NCBI RefSeq assembly: GCF_009296025.1 | Contig: NZ_CP045178.1 | Span: 930,001 to 994,000, forward strand | Reading direction: 5' to 3' | DNA: 64,000 bases | From: Streptomyces tsukubensis | Lineage (GTDB): Bacteria; Actinomycetota; Actinomycetes; Streptomycetales; Streptomycetaceae | Shown: positions 37,321-46,369 of the stretch, piece by piece | Layout of the letters: the number at the start of each line of letters is the position of its first letter | Position numbering within the stretch: the first letter of the stretch is position 1 | Made by a program: the position numbers and the translations under genes | The notes under the pieces: generated by a model | The model's input: the letters and a program-made list of their open reading frames with translations, nothing else | Told to the model about the DNA's origin: nothing | The model's database searches: none

Positions 37321-37835
37321 GGGGGCGACTCCTGTGCCGGGGACGGGTGCGGGCCCGTCAGTGTGCCTCTTCGGTCCCCGCGGGGCACCGGAGCACACGT
37401 GGGAATATCGGATGAACAGCCGGGTTCCGGCCACGCAAGTCCACGGAGGGTCCCGGTCCCGTAAGCCCCCGGCCCTCCACGAGCCCCGAGCGGCCTTCGC
37501 GAGACCCTGTCCGGCCTCCGTCACCAGTCCCTGGCGGGCCTCCGCGCACCCCTGTCCGGCCTCCGCGCACTCCGGTCCGGTCCCCGCGCACCCCTGGCGG
37601 GCCTCCGCGCACTCCTGTCCGGCCTCCGTCAGCCACTGGCGGGCGTCCTGGTGCCCCGACGGGCCTCCGTCAGTCCCTGGCCGCCCTCCGTTCACCCCGA
37701 CGGAGGTCCGTCAGTCCTTGACGGGCCTCCGTCAGCAGCTCGCTGGTGTCCGCAGGGGCGCACGACGCCCTTGAGGTCGCGCGACCCGGTCGGGCGAGAC
37801 GGGACATCCGGTCACGCCCCCGGTGACGCGTCCAG
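37321..37835. repeat. Minisatellite upstream of phoD, about 21-bp degenerate unit
   Basis: From about 37490 to 37740 the sequence is built of variants of GGCCTCCGCGCACCCCTGTCC and GGCCTCCGTCAGTCCCTGG. On the minus strand these would encode a 7-residue repeat like EAGQGCA, but there is no ribosome site and the frame is fused to phoD only by chance openness. No gene is called in this 515-bp interval. Confidence 0.8.
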
Positions 37836-38315
37836 TCACGATCCCGCTCCCTCCGCGAGCAGCCCGTCGACGGCGCGGCCGAACATGTGGCGCCCCGCCG
37901 CCGCGAGTGGCGTGTCGAAGAGCGGGGGAAGGAACCGTACCCCCAGGGACTCACGCCACAGGACGCTGGAGCCCGAGCCGTGCGGGGCCACTTCGATCTC
38001 GGCCCAGCCGAGGACGAGGGAGCCGCGTTTCTCCAGGCGGCAGCGGCCCGGAGTATCGCTGGCCCCGCCCGGACTGTCGCTGGCCCCGGCGGACTCCGGT
38101 GGCTGCCATTCGACCACCTCCATGGGGTCGTCGAAGCGGACGGGCCCCACTCCGGTTCTGGCCACGAAGAGCGTGCCGATGTGGGTCGGCGGGGGCGTCG
38201 TCACGTCGACGCGGGTCAGGGGGACGACGTCGGCGTGCCGGTGCCAGTCGGTGAGGCGCCGCCACGCTTCCCGTACGGGCAGCGGCGAGATGCGTTCGAT
38301 CGTCAAGAGGGGCAC
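37836..38315 (-). CDS. SRPBCC-family protein
   Basis: A 159-residue START-like protein with a hydrophobic ligand cavity. The pattern is that of the polyketide cyclase/dehydrase-like family: LLTIERISPLPVREAWRRLTDW at the start, MEVVEWQPPE in the middle, SSVLWRESLGVRFLPPLFD and a C-terminal helix AAGRHMFGRAVDGLLAEG. The function is unknown. The segment around residues 75-85 contains a small SPGGASDTPG duplication. GTG at 38315 was chosen as the start. Confidence 0.8.
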   Translation of the reverse strand: MPLLTIERISPLPVREAWRRLTDWHRHADVVPLTRVDVTTPPPTHIGTLFVARTGVGPVRFDDPMEVVEWQPPESAGASDSPGGASDTPGRCRLEKRGSLVLGWAEIEVAPHGSGSSVLWRESLGVRFLPPLFDTPLAAAGRHMFGRAVDGLLAEGAGS

Positions 38316-38342
38316 GCGGGGATGGTAGGCGGGCGCAGGGCC

Positions 38343-38526
38343 GCGGGCGACGACGGCGCGCTCGGAGTGGCGCGGCCCCATGTCATCCGGCTCCCGTACT
38401 GGGCGCCCGTCCCCGTATCCGGCCCCGTCCCGGCGCGGGCGACGACGGCGCGCTCGGAGTGGCCCGGCCCCATGTCATCCGGCTCCCGTACTGGGCGCCC
38501 CTCCCCGCATTCGGCCCCGTCCCGGC
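38343..38526. repeat. Tandem 92-bp duplication
   Basis: 38343-38434 and 38435-38526 are near-identical, with only a handful of differences. The copies lie between the SRPBCC start and the end of the MerR gene. No ORF in them is supported. Confidence 0.95.
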
Positions 38527-38530
38527 GCGC

Positions 38531-39550
38531 TCAGCCCCCGGGCCCCGTGGTGGAGCTCTCGCAGATTCTGGTGAGTACGTCCACGGCCTCGCCCAGCCGC
38601 TGGGGCCGCAGTGTCCCCCGCAGATGCGGTCCGGCCCAGCCCGGCCCCGCGACCATGACGGCGGGCCCGAGCCTGGAGCCCCGTACCCCCCAGCCCGTAC
38701 CGCTCACGTGCTGCGCGAGGGGCCTGCTCGCGGTCGACCTGGACTGTGCCCAGAGCACCACGGCGCAGGGACCGGTACGGCGTACGGCCGCGTCCAGGGC
38801 AGGGGCGGGGACGGCGCCGCCGAACATCCTGACGGGCAGGCCCCGTTCGGCCAGCGAGGCGACCAGGGCCTCAATGGCGAGAGTGTGACCCTCGCCGGGT
38901 ACGCAGGCCAGCAGCACGGGCGCCCGGTCGCCCGCCTCCGACTTGTACGCGGGTCGCCGCAACGCTGTCGACACGTGCCAGGAGAGCAGGTGCTCGACCT
39001 CGACGTAACGGTCCCCGGCCGCAGCCCACTTGCGGCCCACCGCGCGCAGCGCGGGGACCATGACGTCCTCCCAGGTGGCGACGGTCCCGTACTCCGTGAG
39101 TGCCTCGTCGAGCAGCCGCTCCACGGTGGGCGCGTCGAGCCGGACGGCGGCCCGCCCGAGACCGCGGCTGATCTGCCGGGCGGCCGAGCCGGTCGGCCGT
39201 GTCCCCGGGCTCCACTCGTCCGGCAGTCGGGCCGCGGGAACCGTGCCGCCCGCCGGATCGGTGCGGCCGAACAGCAGGGCCACCTTGGCCGCCTCGGCCG
39301 TGGGTACCCCCGCGCTGGTGAGGCGGCACATCTCTTCCAGTACGAGGATGTCGGGCCCGGTCCAGCGCCGGTGTCCGCCCTCCCGTTGTCTGCTCGGCCC
39401 GATGCCGTAACGCCGGTCCCAGGAGCGGAGCGTGGCGGGGGACACCCCGATTCTTCGGGCTACGGTGCCCGTGGTGAGACCGCCTCCGGCTCCGGGGGAA
39501 GCCGCGGCGCGAGTGGCTGAGTTGTCCCTGGCGGGGGGCTGCTCGTTCAC
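38531..39550 (-). CDS. MerR regulator with cobalamin-binding domain (CarH/LitR type)
   Basis: A regulator of about 339 residues. The MerR helix-turn-helix covers about 25-95 (TTGTVARRIGVSPATLRSWDR). The helical B12-binding bundle covers about 125-205 with the conserved Trp and Glu-His (GRKWAAAGDRYVEVEHLL), and the Rossmann part carries the lower-ligand His in GEGHTLAIEAL. CarH/LitR proteins bind adenosylcobalamin, repress in the dark and let go in light. The Gly after the ligand motif is Ala here, so light response should be tested. GTG at 39550 is the likely start, within a 14-bp palindrome; TTG at 39574 is possible. Confidence 0.88.
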   Translation of the reverse strand: MNEQPPARDNSATRAAASPGAGGGLTTGTVARRIGVSPATLRSWDRRYGIGPSRQREGGHRRWTGPDILVLEEMCRLTSAGVPTAEAAKVALLFGRTDPAGGTVPAARLPDEWSPGTRPTGSAARQISRGLGRAAVRLDAPTVERLLDEALTEYGTVATWEDVMVPALRAVGRKWAAAGDRYVEVEHLLSWHVSTALRRPAYKSEAGDRAPVLLACVPGEGHTLAIEALVASLAERGLPVRMFGGAVPAPALDAAVRRTGPCAVVLWAQSRSTASRPLAQHVSGTGWGVRGSRLGPAVMVAGPGWAGPHLRGTLRPQRLGEAVDVLTRICESSTTGPGG

Positions 39551-39562
39551 ACTCCGGAGTGT
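39549..39562. promoter_or_regulatory. 14-bp perfect palindrome at the MerR start
   Basis: ACACTCCGGAGTGT overlaps the GTG start codon of the B12-MerR gene. A protein bound here would block its own transcription or translation. Confidence 0.5.
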
Positions 39563-39662
39563 AGCGACGCACAACCGGTGCGCATCGCCGTACGCCGGGA
39601 TTGCCAGGCGAGGTGCTACCGACGGCGCGTGTGGACCCAGCGGCGGGTCGGTGAGGTGAAAA

Positions 39663-39679
39663 ACGACCGATTCGGTCGT
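39663..39679. promoter_or_regulatory. 17-bp palindrome between the MerR and ACT-GNAT genes
   Basis: ACGACCGATTCGGTCGT has perfect 8-bp arms around one T. It is followed within 45 bp by the related words ACCGACCGGATCGAC and ACCGATCAGT. It lies 105 bp from the ATG of the acetyltransferase and 113 bp from the MerR start, in an AT-rich stretch, so it may serve both. Confidence 0.6.
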
Positions 39680-39767
39680 AACAACTTTTTACCGACCGGA
39701 TCGACACTTAACCGATCAGTCACAGCGCGTTCGCGATCACGCAATACCGGCCCCGCACTGTGGCCTC

Positions 39768-41222
39768 ATGAAACCTGAGACCACTCCCGTGACCACCACG
39801 AAGACACCTTCCGTCACCACCGCGCCCCACCGCTCCCACCACTGGCGCCGAGACCTGGTCGAACTGGCGGCGCTTTTCACCGCTGTGGCCGTCGCGGACG
39901 GCATCGCGAATCTGGTCGCCCACGGCCCGAGCGGGCCAGGACTCCTCATGGTCTCCGCCGCGGTACTGGCGGCCACGGCCGCCTTCCACACCTGGTGGGC
40001 ACGGCGTCACCCGCACGCTCCCCCGGCAGGTGACAGCGGCGCCCCGCCGCCCGTCCCCCTCACCGAGGGCCCGGCCGACGAGTGGAGCGACGAGACGGCG
40101 CTGTGGCGGATGCGCACCACCGTGGCCGACGAGCCCGGTTCCCTGGCCGCGCTGTGCACGGCGCTCGCCCGCGCGCGCGTCGACATCCTGAGCCTCCAGA
40201 CCCATCCGCTGGCCGAGGGCACCGTGGACGAGTTCCTGCTGCGCGCCCCGCGGGGCTTCTCCGGAGCCGACCTGGCCACCGCCGCGGCGCACGCGGGAGG
40301 CCGCGACACCTGGACCGAACGGGCGGACGCCCACGACCTCGTGGACGCACCCGCCAGGATCCTCCAGCTCGCCACACGTACCGCGCTCGACTCCGCGGAA
40401 CTCCCCCTCGCACTCCGTTCGTTGCTCGGCCGCTGCACCATCCGTTCCCGCCCGGCGGGCGGAGGCGACTGCGGGCAGGAAGGCGCCCTTGAGGGGACCG
40501 TGCTGCGGCTGCGCGCTCCCGAGGGCGGGGAGATCACCGTGGAACGGCCTCATCTGCCGTTCACTCCGACCGAGTTCGCGCGGGCCAGGGCGCTGGTCGG
40601 GCTTGACGCCCGGCTCGGGCCGAGGGTCCCGCGCGGCCAGGACCTCTACCGGCTGCCCGAGGGAGCGGCGCTCACCGTACGCCGCGCCGACCACGCCGAT
40701 CACGAAGCGGCCCGCGCCCTGCACGACCGCTGCACCGCGCGCACCCTCGGGCTGCGCTACCACGGCCCCGTCAGGGACGCCGACCGCTACCTCGACCACC
40801 TGCTCAGCCCCCGTTTCGGCAGGACCCTCGCGGTCTTCACCCCGGCCGGTCGCGCCATCGCCCTCGGCCACCTCCTGTGGGACGGCGAGGAGACGGAGGT
40901 GGCGCTGCTCGTCGAGGACGAGTGGCAGGGCCGCGGTGTCGGCACGGACCTGCTGGCCCGGCTGGTGGCGATGGCCGTGGAGACCGGCAGCGCCGGGGTG
41001 TACGCGGTCACCCAGGCGTCCAACACCGCCATGGTCGCCGCGATGCGCGGCCTCGGCCTGCCTCTCGACTACCAGATCGAGGAGGGCACGCTCGTCATCA
41101 CCGCTCGGCTTGGCACGGACGGCGCGGCCGACGCGCACGCGGTATCCGCTCCGGTCAACGCCCCGGCCGACGCGCCGATCGACGCACCGGTCGACGCGGC
41201 GACCGGACGCTCGGAGGCGTAG
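39768..41222 (+). CDS. Membrane-anchored ACT-GNAT acetyltransferase
   Basis: A 484-residue protein. Two membrane helices lie at about 30-52 and 57-77, and an ACT domain at about 111-185 (LWRMRTTVADEPGSLAALC, then RVDILSLQTHPL). A C-terminal GNAT domain at about 310-445 has acetyl-CoA motif VEDEWQGRGVGTDLL. Actinobacterial GNATs with ACT domains are amino-acid-regulated protein lysine acetyltransferases; this one adds a membrane anchor. The last 30 residues are an Ala/Asp/Pro repeat tail. The gene is divergent from the cobalamin-MerR regulator. Confidence 0.87.
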   Translation: MKPETTPVTTTKTPSVTTAPHRSHHWRRDLVELAALFTAVAVADGIANLVAHGPSGPGLLMVSAAVLAATAAFHTWWARRHPHAPPAGDSGAPPPVPLTEGPADEWSDETALWRMRTTVADEPGSLAALCTALARARVDILSLQTHPLAEGTVDEFLLRAPRGFSGADLATAAAHAGGRDTWTERADAHDLVDAPARILQLATRTALDSAELPLALRSLLGRCTIRSRPAGGGDCGQEGALEGTVLRLRAPEGGEITVERPHLPFTPTEFARARALVGLDARLGPRVPRGQDLYRLPEGAALTVRRADHADHEAARALHDRCTARTLGLRYHGPVRDADRYLDHLLSPRFGRTLAVFTPAGRAIALGHLLWDGEETEVALLVEDEWQGRGVGTDLLARLVAMAVETGSAGVYAVTQASNTAMVAAMRGLGLPLDYQIEEGTLVITARLGTDGAADAHAVSAPVNAPADAPIDAPVDAATGRSEA

Positions 41223-41255
41223 AGCGCTCAGAGCACGCCCCGGCCGAGCACGCGC

Positions 41256-41340
41256 CCGACCGGGGCCCGGTACGCGCGGGACAGGCCGGAACGCCGAGCA
41301 CACACCCCGCCAGGGCACGGTACGCGCGGGACAGGCCGGG
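41256..41340. repeat. Two copies of a GGTACGCGCGGGACAGGCCG unit
   Basis: Two direct repeats about 60 bp apart between the acetyltransferase and the DUF885 gene. The 205-bp interval holds no gene. Confidence 0.75.
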
Positions 41341-41427
41341 GCCGACTGCACCCCGCAGAGGCGCGGCGGGGCAGCGGGAGCCGCACCCGTGGTGACGCGG
41401 GGCCCCGGCCTGTACGACGATGTCCGC

Positions 41428-43110
41428 ATGTCAGACACGAAGAATCCGCTGCCCCGCGAGGTCGCCGACGCCTATGTCGACGAGCTCATCGCCCTCGACC
41501 CGATCTCCGGCACCTACCTCGGTCTGAAGGGAAGCTCAGGCAAGCTCCCCGACTTCTCCCCCTCGGGCAGCGAGGCGTTCGCGGCGCTGGCCCGCGACAC
41601 CCTCGCCAGGCTCGCCGAAGCGGAGCTGCTGCCGGGCGCGGACAGCGACATCGAGCGCCGCTGCGCGCGCCTGCTGCGTGAACGGCTCACCGCCGAGCTG
41701 GCCGTGCACGAGGCCGACGAGAGTCTGCGGGCGGTCGGCAACATGCACTCGCCCGCCCACTCCGTGCGGGAGGTCTTCACCGTCACCCCGGCGGATACGG
41801 ACGAGGACTGGGCAGCCATCGCCGAGCGGCTGCGGGCCGTCCCCGCGGCCCTGGGCGGCTACCGCGCTTCGCTCGAACTCGGCCTGGAACGGGGACTGTT
41901 GGCGGCCCCACGTCAGACGACCACTTTTATCGAGCAGCTCGACGAGTGGACGGCGGGGGACAACGGCTGGTTCGGGGAGTTCGCCTCCGCGGGCCCCGAG
42001 CAGCTCCGCGCCGAACTGGACGGCGCGGCCCGCTCCGCCAACGACGCGGTGGCGGCTCTGCGCGACTGGATGCGGGATGTGTACGCCCCGGCCGTCAAGG
42101 ACGCCCCGCCGGTGGTGGGTCGCGAGCGGTACGCCCGTTGGGCCCGCTACTACAACGGCACGGACCTCGACCTGGACGAGGCGTACGCGTACGGCTGGTC
42201 GGAGTTCCACCGGATCCTCGGAGAGATGCGGACGGAGGCCGAGAAGATCCTCCCTGGCGCGGCCACCCCGTGGGCCGCCCTCAGCCACCTGGATGAGCAC
42301 GGCACACACATCGAGGGTGTGGAGGAGGTACGTGACTGGCTCCAGGGGCTGATGGACGAGGCGATCGAGGCTCTCGACGGTACCCACTTCGAACTCGCGG
42401 AGCGGGTAAGGAAGGTGGAGGCGAGGATCGCACCGCCGGGAGGGGCCGCCGCTCCGTACTACACGCCTCCGTCCGAGGACTTCTCCCGGCCGGGCAGGAC
42501 GTGGCTGCCGACGATGGGCGAGACCCGCTTCCCCGCCTACGACCTGGTGTCGACCTGGTACCACGAGGGTGTTCCCGGGCATCATCTCCAGCTCGCCCAG
42601 TGGGCCCACGTGGCGGAGGATCTCTCCCGCTACCAGGCCGGTGTCGGTATGGTCAGCGCCAACCTTGAGGGCTGGGCCCTCTACGCGGAACGGCTGATGG
42701 ACGAGTTGGGCTATCTGACCGACCCGGAGCGGCGGCTCGGCTACCTCGACGCGCAGATGATGCGGGCGGCGCGGGTCATCGTCGACATCGGCATGCACCT
42801 GGAGCTGACGATCCCCTCCGACTCGCCCTTCCACCCCGGGGAGCGCTGGACTCCGGAGCTCGCGCAGGAGTTCTTCGGGACACACAGCAGCCGCCCCGCG
42901 GCGTTCGTGGAGAGCGAGATGATCCGTTACCTGTCGATGCCGGGGCAGGCCATCGGCTACAAGCTCGGCGAGCGTGCCTGGCTGCTCGGCCGGGAGGCGG
43001 CGCGCGCCCGGCACGGTGACGCGTTCGACGCGAAGGCGTGGCACATGGCGGCGCTCTCGCAGGGGTCGCTGGGCCTGGACGACCTGGTGGACGAGTTGTC
43101 GAAGCTGTGA
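41428..43110 (+). CDS. DUF885 family putative metallopeptidase
   Basis: A 560-residue cytoplasmic protein of the DUF885 family, related to zinc peptidases. The HExxxHH-like motif is YHEGVPGHHLQ and the downstream Glu region is GWALYAERLMDELGYL. The C-terminal block AFVESEMIRYLSMPGQAIGYKLGE is strongly conserved in the family. The substrate is unknown. No signal peptide. The ATG at 41428 starts MSDTKNPLPREVADAYVDE, which matches the family start. Confidence 0.9.
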   Translation: MSDTKNPLPREVADAYVDELIALDPISGTYLGLKGSSGKLPDFSPSGSEAFAALARDTLARLAEAELLPGADSDIERRCARLLRERLTAELAVHEADESLRAVGNMHSPAHSVREVFTVTPADTDEDWAAIAERLRAVPAALGGYRASLELGLERGLLAAPRQTTTFIEQLDEWTAGDNGWFGEFASAGPEQLRAELDGAARSANDAVAALRDWMRDVYAPAVKDAPPVVGRERYARWARYYNGTDLDLDEAYAYGWSEFHRILGEMRTEAEKILPGAATPWAALSHLDEHGTHIEGVEEVRDWLQGLMDEAIEALDGTHFELAERVRKVEARIAPPGGAAAPYYTPPSEDFSRPGRTWLPTMGETRFPAYDLVSTWYHEGVPGHHLQLAQWAHVAEDLSRYQAGVGMVSANLEGWALYAERLMDELGYLTDPERRLGYLDAQMMRAARVIVDIGMHLELTIPSDSPFHPGERWTPELAQEFFGTHSSRPAAFVESEMIRYLSMPGQAIGYKLGERAWLLGREAARARHGDAFDAKAWHMAALSQGSLGLDDLVDELSKL

Positions 43111-43205
43111 GGTCGAGCGGTGCGGCCACCGCGGTGACGTCCATGACCTGAGGGCGAGGGCGGGGCGGGCGGGCAGCGCGCCCCGGCCCTGGCCCCGGCC
43201 CGGAA

Positions 43206-43230
43206 CCTTGGCCTTGGCCTTGGCCTTGGC
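43206..43230. repeat. Hexanucleotide repeat CCTTGG x4
   Basis: Four perfect copies in the convergent gap between DUF885 and sbcC. No gene in 43111-43375. Confidence 0.9.
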
Positions 43231-43375
43231 GGAGTTCAAGGTCGCCGCACCGCCGCCCACCGAACCGCCGCACGTCGAGGGGGGACGAGCGTTACCGTCG
43301 CGCCCGTCCCCCTACCGCCCGTGTCCCTCACCGACCGTCCCGCCACCGCCCGCGCGCCTCACCGTCCCGCGCGCG

Positions 43376-46369
43376 TCACCCCCGTACCGCCTGCCTGACG
43401 ACAGACCCGGAGCGTCCCTTCACCACTTCGAGCTGGGCGTGCACCCGGCGGCGCAGGTCCGCGACATGGCTGACGATGCCCACGCTGCGGTCGCGTTCCC
43501 GCAGGGAGTCGAGGACATCGAGTACTTCGTCGAGCGTCTGGTCGTCGAGGCTGCCGAACCCCTCGTCGATGAAGAGGGTGTCGAGCCGTACGCCGCCCGC
43601 CTCGTCGGTCACCACGTCGGCGAGGCCGAGGGCCAGCGCGAGGGAGGCGAAGAAGGTCTCCCCTCCGGAGAGTGTCGCGGTGTCCCGTTCGCGGCCGGTC
43701 CAGGCGTCGACCACGTGGAGCCCGAGACCGGAACGTCCGCGTCCGGAGCGGCCGTCCGAGTGGACCAGGGTGTAGCGGTGACCCGACATGGAGCGCAGCC
43801 GTACCGAGGCCGCGGCGGCGACCTGTTCGAGCCGGGCCGCGAGTACATAGGACTCCAGCCGCATCTTGCGGTCGTTGTCGGCGGAGGTGCCCGCCGCGAG
43901 CCCCGCGAGCCCCGCGACCCGCTCGTACTCCGTGCGCAGCGGGCCGAGAGCGCGGGCCTCGGATGTCGCCTCCTCGGAGAGCCGGTCGAGTTCGACGCAG
44001 CGGCGCGCGGCTCTGTCGTGGGCGGCGACCGCGTCGTCCGCACGACGCTCCGCGTGGGCCGCCCGCCGCCGCGCGCCCTCGGGGTCGGCGGACGGCCGCC
44101 CGGCCGCGTCGGCCGTGTCCGGCTCGGCGAGGACGGCCCGCACGGCGGTCTCCTCGTGCTGCCACGCGTCGATCCTGTGCTGAAGCGCACGGTGGGCAGA
44201 GTCGTCGAGGAGCGCCACCGAGGCCGCGTCGGGGGTGTCGAATCCGGCACGGAAGGCCGCGTCGGCGAGGGCCGCGTCCGCCTTCTTGAGTCTCTCCGCG
44301 GTGTCCTGAGCGGCTCGCGCGGCTTCCGCGCCGTCGGTCAACAAGGCTGCTCTGCGCTCCAGTTGGGAGGTGCGCGCGGCGACACTGCCCAGCTCGCCCC
44401 GGCCCTGCGCCAACTCCTCTTCCAGCGTGACCCGTTCGCGGTCCAGCGCGTCCCTGGCCGTGGACCTGGAGGTGGCGCGGGTGGCTGTCTCCTGCCGTAC
44501 GCCGAGCCGGTGCTGGTGTTCGCGCTCCGCGCGGGCGAGGGCCTCACGGGCCGCGTGCAGCCCCGCGGCGAGGCTGCGCGCCTCCGCGTGTCCTGCACGT
44601 ACCTCTTCGACGTGTGCGGCGAGCCGTCCGGCGGGCTCGTCGCCGGCCTCGTCCCTCGCCGCCGTCAACGCGGCACGCAGGGAGGCGAGTTGTCCCTCCG
44701 CGGCGGAACGGTCCCGCTCCGCCTCCTGGTGGACGGTGAGCGCGGTCTCCTCAGCGGCCCGGTCGACGTGGTCGGTATCCCTGCGGGTGGGCGCGGGGTG
44801 TTCTGTGGCGCCGCAGACGGCGCACGGTTCGCCTTCCGTGAGGCCCGCTGCCAGTTCCGCGGCGATGCCGAGAAGCCGCTGTTCCTTGAGGGCGAGCCAC
44901 CGTTCGTGGGCGTCCCCTGCGCGTTGCCTGGCGTCGAGGAGCGTCCGTTCCGCGCGTTCCGTGTCGGCGGCGAGTGTGTCCCTGCGGCGGGCCGAGGTCA
45001 GCTTTCGCGTCGCGGGTTCGAGGCGGCCCGCGAGGTGTTCCGCGCGGGTGGCGGCCTCCTGGGCGGACTCGACGCGGTCCTGGAGGGCGGCGCGGCGCTC
45101 CTCCCAGCCGTCCAGCCAGCCGGTGGCCTCCTGCTGTACCTCCTCGTCGGCGCCTTCCTGGCGTGCCAGCTCGGCGCGTTCCCCGGCCAGCGCGGTGAGG
45201 CGGCGTTCCGCGCGCCTGGCCGATTCGAGTCCGCCCAGCTCTTCGAGGGCGGCGCGGGCCGCTGCGGAGAGGCCCGCGGCTCCGGCGTCCGCGTGGGCGT
45301 GCGGAAGTGCGGCCCTGGCCCGTTCCTCCGCCGCGGTGGCCGCCCGGTGCTCCGAGGTGGCGGCGTCGTACAGGCCGAGGGCAGGGGCGACCGCCGCTGC
45401 CTTGCGGGCCCGCTCCATACGGTTCAGATCGTGGCGGTGCTCCTCGGAGCGTGCCTCCAGGGTCGCGGCCCGCCCCGCGGCTTCGGCCGCACGCTGCTGG
45501 AGGCGGTGGAGTTCGCGTACGCCGTCGAGTGAGCGCCTGACATCGGCGAGGCCGGCGCGCGCCTCGGCCCTGCGGATCTCCGCGCCCGTGAGGTGTTCGC
45601 GGGCGCCGGCGCGGGCGACCGCGGCCCACTCCAGTACCCGCCCCGCGAGGCCGGGGTCGCCGGGGGACGCGTCGGGCAGCGGGAGTTCGACGCCGTCGCC
45701 CGCGGCCTGGCTCATCCGGTGGGCCATGGCCAGCAGCCGGTCGTCACCCTCCCTCACCTCCGCCTCACTGCGGCGGCGCAGTTCGGCAAGGCGCTGTTCG
45801 ACGGCGGCGAAGCGGCGGGTGTCGAAGAGCCGGCCGAGTAGTTTGCCGCGTGCTTCCGCGTCGGCGCGCAGGAAACGGGCGAAGTCACCCTGCGGCAGGA
45901 GCACCACCTGGCAGAACTGTTCCTTGCTCATCCCGAGGAGCTGGGTGATCTCTTCGCCGGTCTCGGCGTGGGAACGGCTGAGGTCACGCGGCCCGTGCAC
46001 CGGGTCGTGCTCGCGCAGCCAGCTCTGCGCCTTCTCCGTGGTGGTGCCGTGCCCGCGTTTCTTGGGCCGTTCCCAGGGCGGCTGGCGGGTGATTTCGAGG
46101 CGACGTCCCGCGACGGTCAGTTCCAGGCACACCTCGGTGCGGACGTTCGGCGCCGCGTGGTCGCTGCGCAGGGTGGCGTTCTGGCCCTGTCTGGCGCCGG
46201 GCAGCGAGCCGTACAGGGCGTAGCAGACCGCGTCCAGTACGGAGGTCTTCCCCGCTCCGGTCTGGCCGTGCAGCAGGAAGAGACCGGCACCCGACAACTC
46301 GTCGAAGTCGATCTCCTGCTCGCCCGCGAACGGCCCGAAGGCGCTGATACGGAGCCGGTGCAGCCTCAT
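43376..46369 (-). CDS. sbcC: Exonuclease SbcC (SMC-like ATPase)
   Basis: A 997-residue Rad50-like ATPase. The N-terminal half-ATPase has Walker A GQTGAGKT and the Q-loop region VVLLPQGDFARFLRA. Long coiled coils flank a zinc hook CAVCGATEHP (about residues 515-525). The C-terminal half has signature TLSGGETFFASLALALGLAD and Walker B LFIDEGFGSLD. With SbcD it processes hairpins and blocked DNA ends. Its ATG overlaps the sbcD stop. Confidence 0.96.
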   Translation of the reverse strand: MRLHRLRISAFGPFAGEQEIDFDELSGAGLFLLHGQTGAGKTSVLDAVCYALYGSLPGARQGQNATLRSDHAAPNVRTEVCLELTVAGRRLEITRQPPWERPKKRGHGTTTEKAQSWLREHDPVHGPRDLSRSHAETGEEITQLLGMSKEQFCQVVLLPQGDFARFLRADAEARGKLLGRLFDTRRFAAVEQRLAELRRRSEAEVREGDDRLLAMAHRMSQAAGDGVELPLPDASPGDPGLAGRVLEWAAVARAGAREHLTGAEIRRAEARAGLADVRRSLDGVRELHRLQQRAAEAAGRAATLEARSEEHRHDLNRMERARKAAAVAPALGLYDAATSEHRAATAAEERARAALPHAHADAGAAGLSAAARAALEELGGLESARRAERRLTALAGERAELARQEGADEEVQQEATGWLDGWEERRAALQDRVESAQEAATRAEHLAGRLEPATRKLTSARRRDTLAADTERAERTLLDARQRAGDAHERWLALKEQRLLGIAAELAAGLTEGEPCAVCGATEHPAPTRRDTDHVDRAAEETALTVHQEAERDRSAAEGQLASLRAALTAARDEAGDEPAGRLAAHVEEVRAGHAEARSLAAGLHAAREALARAEREHQHRLGVRQETATRATSRSTARDALDRERVTLEEELAQGRGELGSVAARTSQLERRAALLTDGAEAARAAQDTAERLKKADAALADAAFRAGFDTPDAASVALLDDSAHRALQHRIDAWQHEETAVRAVLAEPDTADAAGRPSADPEGARRRAAHAERRADDAVAAHDRAARRCVELDRLSEEATSEARALGPLRTEYERVAGLAGLAAGTSADNDRKMRLESYVLAARLEQVAAAASVRLRSMSGHRYTLVHSDGRSGRGRSGLGLHVVDAWTGRERDTATLSGGETFFASLALALGLADVVTDEAGGVRLDTLFIDEGFGSLDDQTLDEVLDVLDSLRERDRSVGIVSHVADLRRRVHAQLEVVKGRSGSVVRQAVRG

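Noticed and set aside
37321..37695. Open frame extending phoD upstream with a 7-residue repeat (EAGQGCA-like)
   Set aside because: It has no ribosome site, is repetitive, and would place the Tat signal in the middle of the protein. The ATG at 37320 with AGGAG explains the gene.
40489..41427. Open frame running into the DUF885 gene from upstream
   Set aside because: It is the shadow of the acetyltransferase gene in another frame. The DUF885 protein starts at the ATG at 41428.
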